A DNA stretch of 64,000 nucleotides from Myxococcota bacterium (GCA_029251165.1 JAQXDW010000007.1:124001-188000); one strand, 5' to 3'; positions 35,720 to 45,037 are shown, counted from the first letter of the stretch. Numbers and translations: made by a program. Notes: generated by a model not told the origin, from the letters alone.

Positions 35720-37081
35720 TCAGGGGGTCAGCGGGATCCGATACCGCTCCAGAATCCGCGCATTGGCTTCACGCACCGCGTCCGCGTCGAGCACGATGAG
35801 GCCGTTGCTGGACATGCGCAGCTCGACCGCACCCGCCGCAGCCTTGAGCTGGGCCACGAAGTCCGTGAGACCAGTGGTCGGCTCACCATTGACCGAGACG
35901 ACGGCCTCAGAGTGGAGGTGCTGGTAGCCGACGTTGATCTCATCCGCGAGCACCTGAGTGAGGATGACCACGTCGTTCCGCCTCAGGGTGCGCACTCCAG
36001 AGAAGTAGTAGTTGACCAGCTCCGGCGGTGCCCGATAGCGCCACTTGCTCCAGGTCCCCAGGAAGTCTCGGGACAGGGACTGGAAGACGAGGCCGCCATA
36101 GATGAAGTGCTGGGGGACGTAGTCGTAGCGCTTGGGCGGGACGAGGTGGACGACGGGCTGGAGGGTCAGGGTCAGGGTCTGCCGCGCCCCTTCTCGAAGC
36201 ACCGTCACGTCTATGGAGTCTCCGACGTAGGCATCGCCGAGCAGCACGGTGTAGCTGGTCCGGATTCGGTCGAGGTACCGGATCGAGCCGTTGTTGGCGA
36301 TGGGATGACCGGCGATGGACAGCAGGGCGTCCCCCTCGCGGAGCACACCCCAGGCGCTGCCGCCATACTCCACGGAGATGACCAGCACCCCGCTCTCCCC
36401 AGGCGCGATCCCCAGCCGGGCGCGCAGGAACGGGTTCTCGAGGTTCTGAGTGGTGATGCCGATGCCCGGAATGCTCGGCACCCGGCCGCTGTCGACCCCG
36501 GAGAGAAACCACCGGATGATGCTGGCCGGGACCAGCTCGCCGATGTTCTCTGCGCCGCTGAGGGTCTGGAACGCCACCCCGATGATCTTTCCATCCTTGA
36601 ACACCGGACCGCCGCTGTTGCCGCTGTTGATCGCGGCATCCACCGTGACCGCCAGGAGGCGACGCTGGGAGTGAGAGTAGCGCTGCACCTCGATGCGCGA
36701 GACGACGCCCTCGGTGATCGAGATCTCTTCACCGCCGACCGGATAGCCGACGACGCTCACCCGATCCCGCAGCGCCGGAATCTCGCCGATGCCGCGCGGG
36801 GTGACACCGGTCATCAGGCGGGCATCATCCACCGACAGCAGGGCGAGATCGGCGTCGTGACAGATCGCCTCGACCCGGGCAACCATCTTGTCGGGGTTGG
36901 CGCCCTTCTGAACCTGGAGGAAGGTGGCGTTGGCCACAACATGCGCGCCGGTCAGGACTCGACCAGGACCAATGATCACGCCAGACCCAGTGCTGCTGGA
37001 AGGACTCAAGGACTGCCAGGGGTTGTCGAAGTCCGGACTCTGGGTGGTCGCAAACACCCGCACGACGGAAGGGTAGGACAC
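35720..37081 (-). CDS. Deg9-like trypsin-family serine protease with PDZ domains
   Basis: A 453-residue protein with no signal peptide and a GTG start. A trypsin-like domain (about 1-200) carries His47 (TGAHVVA), Asp78 (CHDADLALL) and Ser156 (NSGNSGGPVF). Two PDZ-like domains follow (about 210-310 and 340-450). The length and the second PDZ, with 'YDYVPQHFIYGGLVFQSLS', match the plant Deg9/bacterial cytosolic HtrA branch rather than periplasmic DegP. All three catalytic residues are present. It is at the 3' end of a minus-strand run of genes. Confidence 0.93.
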   Translation of the reverse strand: MSYPSVVRVFATTQSPDFDNPWQSLSPSSSTGSGVIIGPGRVLTGAHVVANATFLQVQKGANPDKMVARVEAICHDADLALLSVDDARLMTGVTPRGIGEIPALRDRVSVVGYPVGGEEISITEGVVSRIEVQRYSHSQRRLLAVTVDAAINSGNSGGPVFKDGKIIGVAFQTLSGAENIGELVPASIIRWFLSGVDSGRVPSIPGIGITTQNLENPFLRARLGIAPGESGVLVISVEYGGSAWGVLREGDALLSIAGHPIANNGSIRYLDRIRTSYTVLLGDAYVGDSIDVTVLREGARQTLTLTLQPVVHLVPPKRYDYVPQHFIYGGLVFQSLSRDFLGTWSKWRYRAPPELVNYYFSGVRTLRRNDVVILTQVLADEINVGYQHLHSEAVVSVNGEPTTGLTDFVAQLKAAAGAVELRMSSNGLIVLDADAVREANARILERYRIPLTP

Positions 37082-37127
37082 AGGACCTCAGCGTAGAGGC
37101 GCGTTCTTGCGCCTCCCGACCCTAACC

Positions 37128-38297
37128 TCACCCGCAGTCGCAGCCACCGCAGCACTCACACACGGCACAGCAGCCCCCATCGCAGGCATCACAGGTACTG
37201 CATCCATCGCAGTCACAGACCTCACAGCCGTCGGCATCGCCGTTGTCGCGGCTGGAGCAGTCGAGGACACTACTGCAGCAGCAGTCGCAGCCACCGCAGT
37301 CTGAGCACTGCCGCTGCCGACGCTGCTCATCTCCCTCCCCGCTCATCGTGAGGATCCCCCACATCGTCAGCAGCATCGCCCACAGCGCGGCGAAGGTGCG
37401 CGGCATGCGAGAGGTCGGAGGCTGTGCGGCAGCGATGAAGGCACGCGCGGCGTCGGCCGCCTTGTCGGCCTTGCGCGCCTGACGCTCGACCAGAATGTTC
37501 TCCAGCAGCTCTCGGTGTCGCTGGAGAGGCAGACGGCTCAGGCTGTCTTTGATGGCAGCGAGGCTGTTCTGCACCATCGCAGCAGTCGCCTCCAGCCGGT
37601 CTCGGTCGATCACCCCCTCCCGCAGGCAGGGATTGAACGCACCGGAGCGCAAGTCGTCCTCGAGGTCTTCGAGGGCATCCACCCCATAGACGATGGTGCC
37701 CAGCGCAGCACCGAGGCGGGTCAGGGCATCTTCCTGGCTCGGGGTCAGCCGGGTGCAGCCGGGGAGCTGCGGAATCTGAGAGAACACCAAGGCAACTGCG
37801 CTCTCGCTGGGAAGCGAGGCATCCTCCATCACACCAGCGGCCTCGACCGCCTCCTGCCGCCGCTCCAGACCGATGAGGCCGGTGAGGTCTGCGCCGAGGG
37901 CATCCAGCACGCCCCAGGCCCGACGGACAGTGCGGGCGCCAAGCGGACGGGAGATGCGAGCGAGCGCGCGGCCATCCGTCGCCCGATCGGCGAGCCACTG
38001 GTCAGTCAGCAGCACCTGAGCGGCAGCAGAGAACCGCATGGTGGTGCTGTCGTGATCAATGGTGGTGCGGTGACGATGCGGTGCGATCGGACAGCGGCAG
38101 GAGGCCAGCGATGCCGCCTCCTCCTGGAGCGCGTCGACCACGACGCCGAGCAGCACAGCATCCACGCTGACGAGGGGGCGAGTCAGGGTGCCGTAGTCTG
38201 CGCCCATGGTCTTGCACAGCCCGCAGTAGAGGTGTCGGTGCTGTGCTCGATCAGGGGTGGAGAGGGAGCAGCGATGGGGTCGAAGGGTTCCAAACAC
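37128..38297 (-). CDS. DUF5685-like protein with Cys-rich tail
   Basis: A 389-residue protein, GTG start. The N-terminus (MFGTLRPHRCSL, then YCGLCKTMGADYG) and the helical body (LGAALGTIVYGVDALEDLEDDLRSGAFNPCL) fit the DUF5685 family. A predicted membrane helix (ALWAMLLTMWGILTM) is followed by a remarkable C-terminus of about 60 residues with more than 20 Cys, many in CxxC or CC pairs. Such a tail could bind metals or form disulfides. The gene starts 6 bases after the membrane-protein gene and is probably in the antiporter transcript. Confidence 0.7.
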   Translation of the reverse strand: MFGTLRPHRCSLSTPDRAQHRHLYCGLCKTMGADYGTLTRPLVSVDAVLLGVVVDALQEEAASLASCRCPIAPHRHRTTIDHDSTTMRFSAAAQVLLTDQWLADRATDGRALARISRPLGARTVRRAWGVLDALGADLTGLIGLERRQEAVEAAGVMEDASLPSESAVALVFSQIPQLPGCTRLTPSQEDALTRLGAALGTIVYGVDALEDLEDDLRSGAFNPCLREGVIDRDRLEATAAMVQNSLAAIKDSLSRLPLQRHRELLENILVERQARKADKAADAARAFIAAAQPPTSRMPRTFAALWAMLLTMWGILTMSGEGDEQRRQRQCSDCGGCDCCCSSVLDCSSRDNGDADGCEVCDCDGCSTCDACDGGCCAVCECCGGCDCG

Positions 38298-38303
38298 AGT
38301 CGC

Positions 38304-38729
38304 CTACCGGTCCAGCTCGTCGGGGTGGCGGTCGAAGGCCGCCCGAACGTCTGGGCTGAGGAGGGTCATCAGCGACCAAGCCCCAATCGGCAGGCCGAGA
38401 AAGCAGCACGGCGAGATGCACGGCAGCATCGCAAGGATCGACGCGACGATGGCGTGGGCATGGCCCGTGAATCGCTTCATTCGGATCACGGCGATGGACA
38501 CAACCAGCCCAGAGGCCAGCCCGACACCATTGATCACCAGCCCAAGACCGCTCTGGAACGCCGGCGGAGGCGCACCGCTGCTGCTCAGCGGAGTCTGTCC
38601 GGTCACCTGGGCGTAGACATTGGCGGCTGCGGAGAGGAGGTGAAGTCCCATTCCGAGGAGCGCGGTCGCCAGCAGCGCGGTCGCCGCCGCCGCCACCCTC
38701 AACTGTACATCAGCCCGATCCTTCAGCAC
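38304..38729 (-). CDS. Conserved multi-pass membrane protein
   Basis: A 141-residue protein with about four hydrophobic helices. The GTG at 38729 is chosen since GAGGT stands near it and upstream in-frame sequence belongs to the antiporter gene. The end 'PCCFLGLPIGAWSLMTLLSPDVRAAFDRH' resembles small planctomycete/myxobacterial membrane proteins of unknown function. It begins 40 bases after the last antiporter gene, on the same strand, and ends 6 bases before the DUF5685-like gene. Confidence 0.75.
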   Translation of the reverse strand: MLKDRADVQLRVAAAATALLATALLGMGLHLLSAAANVYAQVTGQTPLSSSGAPPPAFQSGLGLVINGVGLASGLVVSIAVIRMKRFTGHAHAIVASILAMLPCISPCCFLGLPIGAWSLMTLLSPDVRAAFDRHPDELDR

Positions 38730-38769
38730 CCACCACCTCAGGCTCAGGGTAGCAGCGGTGGTGCGGAGA

Positions 38770-40563
38770 TCAGATGTAGTAGAGGAGCAGGAATGCACAC
38801 AGCAGCAGCGCGGCCCAGAGGGCCGATGTGCCCGTCGGATGCGTCCGGCCATACATTCGCTCTGAGCCTTCAAATCGGCTGACGAACTTCGCCAGGCTGG
38901 CCTCTGCAGTCTGGATGATTCCAGGACGGAACAGCGCCACGACCTCTGCTGAGGATCTCCGGAGCCCAGCAATGGCTCGGGGGATTGCCCTGCGATACAC
39001 CCAGTCAAAGTCCAGGTTTATCGAACGTTTCTCCGCCGGGTATATCCCCATCCGCATCAGCACACCGAATGCAAGCACGGCAAACATGAGGAGCTGAAGC
39101 TGGGTGATGACGTGGGTGGCGGTGTAGTTGTGGTACGCAAGCGCCTCGAAGCCCTTCACGATGAACCCATCCTCGCCATGGACCATCTCAAACGGCAGGA
39201 GATGGTACAGCGCGGTGGGGTAGACCCCGAGGAAGATGCAGGCAACCGAGGCAATGCCCATCGCAGCGAGCATGTGCCAGGGTGCTTCCTTGACCCGGTG
39301 CCCGCCGTCGTGACCGAAGAAGGCAAAGAACGGAATCTTGATGCCAGAGTGCTCCATCACGCCGGCCGAGGCGAACAGCAGCACCAGCGAGGCTCCTGCG
39401 AGGTGTGCCTCGCCGACCGCGAACAGGGTCAAGCCCTTGGTCGTGAAGCCGGAGAACAGCGGGAACGCCGAGATCGACATCGCACCGATGATGCAGAACA
39501 CGGTGGTGTAGGGCATCGACTTGTACAGCCCGCCCAGATCAGAGGCCCGGGTGTGTCCGACCCGGTACATCACGGCACCCATCGCCATGAACAGCAGCCC
39601 CTTGTAGAGGATGTGGGCAAAGGCATGGGCGGCGGCGCCGTTGAGCGCGATGTGGGCAATGCCCGGGCTGGTGATGAAGTCCGCCACACCGACCCCGACC
39701 ACCATGAAGCCGAGCTGGTTGTTCAGGCTGTACGCCAGCACCCGTCGCAGGTCGTTCTCGATGACCGCGAAGAAGATCGGAAACGCCGTCATCAGGCAGC
39801 CGATCGGGATGAGGATGTCGGTGCCTGCGAAGCCACGGGCCAGGGCGTAGATCGCCAGCTTGGTGGTGAATGCCGAGAGGAAGACGGTGCCGGTCGCGGT
39901 GGCGTTGGGGTAGCCGTCCTGGAGCCAGTTGTGCAGGAACGGGAACGCGGCCTTGATGCCGAATGCCGTGAAGATCAGCCCGACAGGGAGGGTCAGCTCC
40001 TCAAGAGAGTCGAACTTCAGGAAGCCGATCTCCATGAAGTCGAGGTTGCCGGTCTCGGCATACAGCATGATCATCCCGGCGAGCAGGATGACGCCAGAGC
40101 CGACCTGGACGACGAGGTACCGAAGCCCGCTGCGCAGCGAGGCCTCCGTTCGTCGTGCCCAGACCAGGAACACGCTGCTGACAGCCGTAAGCTCCCAGTA
40201 CACAAACAGGGTGACGAAGTCTCCGGCGAACGCGGCTGCGATGGCTGCGCCGGCGTAGAGTTGCCCAGCGACCTGCTGGGTTCGATCCTGGACGTGCAGG
40301 GCGAACAGGGCCGACAAGAACCCCGCGAGGTGAAAGACGTAGCCGAAGATGAGGCTGAGGCGGTCGATCCGAACCGGGGTCAGCTCGTTGTCGAAGAAGG
40401 TCATGCCGACTGACAGATCGCCGGGCAGCATCACGAGGTGGAGGAAGCTGAGGACAGGCAGGGCCAGCGCAGCAGGCCCGAGCATGCGCTTGGGGACCAG
40501 GAACAGCAGGAGCGCGCCCAGCATCATCAGCCCGCCAGGGGGGATCAGCGTGAGGAAGTCCAT
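38770..40563 (-). CDS. Mrp/Mnh-type Na+/H+ antiporter, third D-like (proton-pumping) subunit
   Basis: A 597-residue protein with about 14 membrane helices plus a C-terminal extension, of the NuoL/M/N-MrpA/D fold. The proton-channel Glu in YWELTAVSSVFLVW is present, as are Lys/His-rich helices (FGIKAAFPFLHNWLQDGYPNATATGTVFLSAFTTKLAIYALARG, with HNWL). The length, larger than MrpD, suggests it takes the place of the N-terminal half of MrpA. It overlaps the small subunit before it by 1 base (TGATG). It is the last core gene of the operon. Confidence 0.88.
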   Translation of the reverse strand: MDFLTLIPPGGLMMLGALLLFLVPKRMLGPAALALPVLSFLHLVMLPGDLSVGMTFFDNELTPVRIDRLSLIFGYVFHLAGFLSALFALHVQDRTQQVAGQLYAGAAIAAAFAGDFVTLFVYWELTAVSSVFLVWARRTEASLRSGLRYLVVQVGSGVILLAGMIMLYAETGNLDFMEIGFLKFDSLEELTLPVGLIFTAFGIKAAFPFLHNWLQDGYPNATATGTVFLSAFTTKLAIYALARGFAGTDILIPIGCLMTAFPIFFAVIENDLRRVLAYSLNNQLGFMVVGVGVADFITSPGIAHIALNGAAAHAFAHILYKGLLFMAMGAVMYRVGHTRASDLGGLYKSMPYTTVFCIIGAMSISAFPLFSGFTTKGLTLFAVGEAHLAGASLVLLFASAGVMEHSGIKIPFFAFFGHDGGHRVKEAPWHMLAAMGIASVACIFLGVYPTALYHLLPFEMVHGEDGFIVKGFEALAYHNYTATHVITQLQLLMFAVLAFGVLMRMGIYPAEKRSINLDFDWVYRRAIPRAIAGLRRSSAEVVALFRPGIIQTAEASLAKFVSRFEGSERMYGRTHPTGTSALWAALLLCAFLLLYYI

Positions 40564-40877
40564 CAGTGACCCCCTTCGTGACTGGGTCCGTGGTCATGGG
40601 CCGGCGCTGGGGGCTGCTCGTCGTAGTAGTCCTCGTCTCGCATCAGGTGCTCGCGCATCCAGGTGCCCGCGAGCACCACGAAGATGAAGGCGATGAAGCC
40701 GAAGATGCCGTGGAAGCCGATGAGGCCCTCGAAGGCATAGTGGCCGTGCTTGTGGTAGCCGAGGTCGGCGAGGGTCAGCAGGATGCAGCTGACACAGACC
40801 AGCCGCCAGATCTTCTCGACGTTGGCCGGATCATCAAGCCAGCGGGGATCTTCATTCTCAGGAACAGGGGCGCTCAC
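40563..40877 (-). CDS. Small two-helix subunit of the antiporter operon, His-rich tail
   Basis: A 104-residue protein. The GTG start at 40877 overlaps the previous stop (GTGA) and begins SAPVPENEDPRWL; the longer frame is noise. Two membrane helices (RLVCVSCILLTLADLGYH and GIFGFIAFIFVVLAGTW) are followed by an acidic/His-rich tail (DEQPPAPAHDHGPSHEGGH). The coupling on both sides places it within the antiporter operon, but it is not one of the seven classic subunits. It may be a metal-sensing or assembly subunit. Confidence 0.75.
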   Translation of the reverse strand: MSAPVPENEDPRWLDDPANVEKIWRLVCVSCILLTLADLGYHKHGHYAFEGLIGFHGIFGFIAFIFVVLAGTWMREHLMRDEDYYDEQPPAPAHDHGPSHEGGH

Positions 40878-42373
40878 AGGGCACCTCCGACGACCGGAAG
40901 GATGAGCTGGTAGATGCCGTCTCCCAGGAGGAACAGCACCAGGCACCCTGCCGCTGTGAGGCACAGGGGCAGCACACACATCCACGGCGCCTCGTGGACG
41001 TGATCCTCATCGTGGGGATCAAGCGGGCGGAAGTAGGCCCGCCCGACGATGGGCATGAGGTAGCCGATGGACAGCAGGGAGCTGACCATCAGGAGGCCAA
41101 GATAGATCGGCTTGTCTGCTTGGATGGCGCCGAGGCCGAGGAAGAACTTGCCCCAAGAGCCCCCCATCGGAGGAAGCCCGATGATGCTGATCGAGCCGAC
41201 CGTGAACGCCGCCATGGTCCAGGGCATCTTCTTCGCCAGCCCGTCGAGCTGGCTGACCAGGGTCTTGTGGGCTCCGACGTAGATGGCACCCGCACAGAAG
41301 AACAGGGTGATCTTGCCCATCGCGTGCATGGCGATGTGCATCGCGCTGCCCATGATCCCAGCAGAGGTCGCCATCGCCGCGCCGAGCACGATGTAGGCGA
41401 GCTGGCTGATCGTGGAGTACGCCAGCCGGGCCTTGAGGTTGTCGAGCGTCAGGGCAATGATCGATGAGATGAGCAGGGTCGCACCGGCGACCGCCATCAG
41501 CCAGTCGTTGGCCCCCGTCGAGGAGAGCACCTCGATGCCGAAGATGTAGACGACCACCTTCAGGACGGTGAACACGCCGGCCTTGACCACCGCCACAGCA
41601 TGCAGGAGCGCAGAGACCGGGGTGGGCGCGACCATGGCGTTGGGCAGCCACCGGTGAAACGGCATCAGCGCCGCCTTGCCGGTGCCAAACGCAAACAGCG
41701 CCAGCAGCAGCGGCAGCCTCCAGCCCTCAAGGGCTCCCCCCTCCCCCACGTGGTCGGCGAGGATGCCGCCGGCGGTGAAGTCGAGGTTGCCGGTGATCGA
41801 GAAGGTCCAGACGATGCCCGCCAGCAGGAAGCAGACCGAGGTCGTCAGCAGAATCCCGAGGTAGATGCGCCCGGCGCGCTTTGCCTTGGCGTCCTGGTGG
41901 TGGGTGACCAGGGGGTAGGTGGAGAGCGTCAGCATCTCGTAGAACACAAACAGCGACATCAGGTTCGCGGAGAACGCCACCCCAAGCGCACCGCTGATTG
42001 CCGCAGCAAAGCAGGTAAAGAACCGGGTCTGGTTGCCCTCGTGGTGGCCCCGCATGTAGCCAAATGCGTAGATCGACGTCAGGATCCAGAGTCCCGAAGC
42101 AACCATCGCAAACAGCATGCCGAGGGGCTCCACGGAGAACGCCAGGGGCACTCCTGGGAACAGCTCGACGAGGGTAAACGCGATCTCATCTCCGGCCTTG
42201 ACGTGGGGCCAGAGCCGGAGGACGGAGGCGAAGGTGAGCGCCGCCATGGTGGTGTGCAGGCCGTCGCGGAGGTTGTCGTTGACGCGACCGAAGATCTGGA
42301 TGAGCGCCGCGGTGAGCAGCGGCAGCAGCAGAGGGATGAGGATCAGCCCGGCGGGCTCAGAGAAGACGCTCAC
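40874..42373 (-). CDS. mnhD: Mrp/Mnh antiporter D-like subunit (second)
   Basis: A 499-residue membrane protein of the NuoM/N fold, about 14 helices. The key residues are visible in FVFYEMLTLSTYPLV (channel Glu), 'KAALMPFHRWLPNAMVAPTPVSALLHAVAVVKAGVF' (Lys and His) and a later 'ARLAYSTISQLAYIVLG'. The VKAG and HRWLP features are closer to NuoL/HyfB-like members than to canonical MrpD. It overlaps both neighbours by 4 bases. Confidence 0.92.
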   Translation of the reverse strand: MSVFSEPAGLILIPLLLPLLTAALIQIFGRVNDNLRDGLHTTMAALTFASVLRLWPHVKAGDEIAFTLVELFPGVPLAFSVEPLGMLFAMVASGLWILTSIYAFGYMRGHHEGNQTRFFTCFAAAISGALGVAFSANLMSLFVFYEMLTLSTYPLVTHHQDAKAKRAGRIYLGILLTTSVCFLLAGIVWTFSITGNLDFTAGGILADHVGEGGALEGWRLPLLLALFAFGTGKAALMPFHRWLPNAMVAPTPVSALLHAVAVVKAGVFTVLKVVVYIFGIEVLSSTGANDWLMAVAGATLLISSIIALTLDNLKARLAYSTISQLAYIVLGAAMATSAGIMGSAMHIAMHAMGKITLFFCAGAIYVGAHKTLVSQLDGLAKKMPWTMAAFTVGSISIIGLPPMGGSWGKFFLGLGAIQADKPIYLGLLMVSSLLSIGYLMPIVGRAYFRPLDPHDEDHVHEAPWMCVLPLCLTAAGCLVLFLLGDGIYQLILPVVGGAL

Positions 42374-43881
42374 TGCAGACCTCCGAGCAGGGTCGCGGCA
42401 GCCTTGCTGGCGATGTGCAGCATCGGGCCGGTCCAGATGCCGAACACCACGCTGGCACCGATCATCACCCAGGTCGGGATGAGCATGCCCAGCGGGGCCT
42501 CAATGTTGGTGGCATCCGCCGGCTCTCGAAAGTAGGCCACCTCGATGATGCGCCAGATGTAGACCACCGCGAGCAGCGAGGCGAACAGCACGATGCCGGC
42601 GACCCACCACAGACCGGCATCGAGGGCGCCGAGGACCAGGAACCACTTGCTGACAAAGCCTGCGGTCAGCGGCACGCCGATCATGCCGACGCCGCCGACG
42701 ACGAACGCCAGGGTGGTCAGCGGCATCCGCTTGCCGATGCCGGCGAGGTCCTCCAGGCGGCTGCCGCCGACCCGGTAGACCATGCAGCCGACCACCATGA
42801 ACAGGCCACCCTTCATCAGCGCGTGGTTGAACAGGTGGATGAGCGAGCCGGTCAGGGCGCTCTGGTTGTGCAGGGCGAGGCCGAGCACGAAGTAGCCGAT
42901 CTGGGCGAGGCTGGAGTAGGCCAGCAGCCGCTTGACGTTGTGCTGGAAGATGGCAACCAGCGAGCCCATCACGATGGCGATGAGGGAGAGCAGCAGCAGC
43001 AGGTTGTACATCTGGAGGGTCTGCGCGATGAGCGAGATCCCAAAGATGGTGAAGATCACCCGAACCAGCACGTAGAACGACACCTTCGTTGCCGTCGCGG
43101 ACAGGAATGCGGAGACAACGGAGGGCGCGAAGGTGTAGGCGTTGGGCAGCCAGAAGTGGAGCGGAAACAGGGCCAGCTTGACGAGCGAGCCAACAGTCAT
43201 GAACGCAAACGCCGCGCGAACAGTGGTCTTGTCGGCCACGACCGGGATGCGGTTGGCGAGGTCGGCGATGTTCAGGGTGCCGGTCATCATGTAGATCATG
43301 CCGATGCCCAGGAGCACGAAGGTGCCGCCGATGGTGCCCATGACGAGGTAGCGGTAGCTGGCGACGAGCGCTCGGGGAGAGCGCCCCATCGCGATCAGCG
43401 CGTAGGCCGACAGCGAGGAGATCTCCAGGAACACGAAGACGTTGAAGGCGTCCCCGGTGATGCAGATGCCCATCAGCCCCGACATGCACAGCAGCAGCAT
43501 CGCGTAGAAGTAGTGGTGCCGATCTTCAGGGATCTCGTCCTGGACGCTCAGGCGAGAGTAGAGCATCACCACCGCGCCGACTCCGGAGACGATGGTCAGC
43601 ATGAGGCCAGCCAGGACATCGACGGAGTAGACGATGCCGACCGGCGCGCTCCAGCCACCCAGCTCGTAGACCAGCGGCGTGCCACCGCTGGCGAGGCTGA
43701 GCAGCCCCAGGGCAATGGCGAGCGCGGCGCTGGCGAACAGGGTGCCCAGGAACCACGCGGCCTTGCGCCCCGCCAGCACGATGAGGGGCGCCCCCAGCAG
43801 CGGCAGGACGATCTGGATGACCGGGAGGTGGTGGATGATGACGGACAGCAGGCTGTCCGGGCTTGCGCTGTCAGTGCTCAC
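42370..43881 (-). CDS. mnhD: Mrp/Mnh antiporter subunit D (first)
   Basis: A 503-residue membrane protein, the copy closest to canonical MrpD. It carries 'FVFLEISSLSAYALIAMG' (channel Glu), 'LVKLALFPLHFWLPNAYTFAPSVVSAFLSATATKVSFYVLVR' (Lys and His) and 'KRLLAYSSLAQIGYFVLG'. About 14 helices are expected. It directly follows subunit C, the normal order. Overlaps by 4 bases on each side. Confidence 0.94.
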   Translation of the reverse strand: MSTDSASPDSLLSVIIHHLPVIQIVLPLLGAPLIVLAGRKAAWFLGTLFASAALAIALGLLSLASGGTPLVYELGGWSAPVGIVYSVDVLAGLMLTIVSGVGAVVMLYSRLSVQDEIPEDRHHYFYAMLLLCMSGLMGICITGDAFNVFVFLEISSLSAYALIAMGRSPRALVASYRYLVMGTIGGTFVLLGIGMIYMMTGTLNIADLANRIPVVADKTTVRAAFAFMTVGSLVKLALFPLHFWLPNAYTFAPSVVSAFLSATATKVSFYVLVRVIFTIFGISLIAQTLQMYNLLLLLSLIAIVMGSLVAIFQHNVKRLLAYSSLAQIGYFVLGLALHNQSALTGSLIHLFNHALMKGGLFMVVGCMVYRVGGSRLEDLAGIGKRMPLTTLAFVVGGVGMIGVPLTAGFVSKWFLVLGALDAGLWWVAGIVLFASLLAVVYIWRIIEVAYFREPADATNIEAPLGMLIPTWVMIGASVVFGIWTGPMLHIASKAAATLLGGLQ

Positions 43882-44618
43882 GTCCCCACCTCCAGCGCCA
43901 TGACCTCATCCTCTTCGATGCTGTCGTAGGCCTCGTTGATTCGGACCACGAGCGCCAGCGCCAGGGCGATGGTCGCGACCCCGACAACGATGGCGGTCAG
44001 CATGAGGACGTGCGGGAGGGGGTTGGAGTAGATGACGGCTGTGGCGAGGGTTCGATCGAGGATCTCGACGGCGCGCAGGCGCATGTCCATGACCTCCGGA
44101 CCGCTGGCCGCGCTGGCCTTGTCGAGGACGCCCTCCACAACCGACAGCCCGATCGGACTGTCGACCGCAGCAGCCGGCTCGTGCGCCTCTTCAGCATGGG
44201 CGCCTTCGGTGTGGTCACCAGCCTGCACGCCCGCGCTGCCATCTTCGAGGCGGGCACGGACGAGTCCCTCCGGGAGGCGCTCCATGCCCTTGCGCGTCAG
44301 GACGATGATCTCTCGGGCCTCCGCGACCTGTGCATCCGTGACAAGGCCGGCACCTCGGGTCTCCCCGAGCAGGGCTGCAGAGCGCTGGGTGGCCTCTGTG
44401 ATCGGCTTGAGCTCAATCGGCGCGGTGCCACCAGAGACCTTGCCCATCGAGACGTAGAAGAGGATGACGGCGACCTGAAACATGTTCAGGCCGATGATGG
44501 TCTTGATCATGTTGCTGCGGGCGAGCACGACGTACAGCCCGGTCATCATCAAGACGATGACCAGCCAGTAGTTGTAGGCACCCAGATCGAGGTTGGCCGA
44601 GGCGATGAGACCGCTCAT
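43878..44618 (-). CDS. mnhC: Mrp/Mnh antiporter subunit C (NuoK-like) with large insertion
   Basis: A 246-residue protein; normal MrpC/NuoK proteins have about 100-120. Helices 1-2 are at about 15-60 (YWLVIVLMMTGLYVVL, GLNMFQVAVILFYVSMG), and helix 3 at about 200-227 (NPLPHVLMLTAIVVGVATIALALALV). The final segment after helix 3 is acidic. Between helix 2 and helix 3 lie about 125 extra hydrophilic residues (about 70-197), with charged helices and a low-complexity His/Glu/Ala stretch. The frame is unbroken across them, and 4-base overlaps with both neighbours are intact. Confidence 0.92.
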   Translation of the reverse strand: MSGLIASANLDLGAYNYWLVIVLMMTGLYVVLARSNMIKTIIGLNMFQVAVILFYVSMGKVSGGTAPIELKPITEATQRSAALLGETRGAGLVTDAQVAEAREIIVLTRKGMERLPEGLVRARLEDGSAGVQAGDHTEGAHAEEAHEPAAAVDSPIGLSVVEGVLDKASAASGPEVMDMRLRAVEILDRTLATAVIYSNPLPHVLMLTAIVVGVATIALALALVVRINEAYDSIEEDEVMALEVGT

Positions 44619-45037
44619 GAGCGCCCCCGTCCGGCAAAGTCGTAGAAGATCTTCAGCATCGCAGCAAACACCGTGAGGCCCACACCCAGCTCAATGAGCA
44701 GGAGGCCGTCGTGCTGACCGTGGGATGGGTCGTGATGGTTGAGCACCCCGTACTCCAGAAAGTTACCGCCGAGTCCGGCGGTGAGAATGCCGACACCGGC
44801 GTAGATCAACACACCGACACAGACCAGCTTCTCGACCACGCCGTCGGGCGCGACCCGCAGCGTGGCGGTCAGGCCAAAGATCAGCGCATACAGGATGAAC
44901 CCAGCAGCAAAGATGACCCCAGCCTGGAAGCCCCCGCCGGGACCGTAGTCCCCGTGGAACTGGACGTAGAGTGCCAGGATGAGGATGTAGGGGATCAGCA
45001 TCTTCGCGCCGATCCGGGTGACGGACGGGCGGCTCAT
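44615..45037 (-). CDS. mnhB: Mrp/Mnh antiporter subunit B
   Basis: A 140-residue, four-helix subunit (MnhB-type domain). The hallmarks are 'LIPYILILALYVQFHGDYGPGGGFQAGVIFAAGFILYAL' and 'LLLIELGVGLTVFAAMLKIFYDF'. Four-base overlaps join it to the A'-type gene before it and to C after it. No unusual features. Confidence 0.95.
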   Translation of the reverse strand: MSRPSVTRIGAKMLIPYILILALYVQFHGDYGPGGGFQAGVIFAAGFILYALIFGLTATLRVAPDGVVEKLVCVGVLIYAGVGILTAGLGGNFLEYGVLNHHDPSHGQHDGLLLIELGVGLTVFAAMLKIFYDFAGRGRS

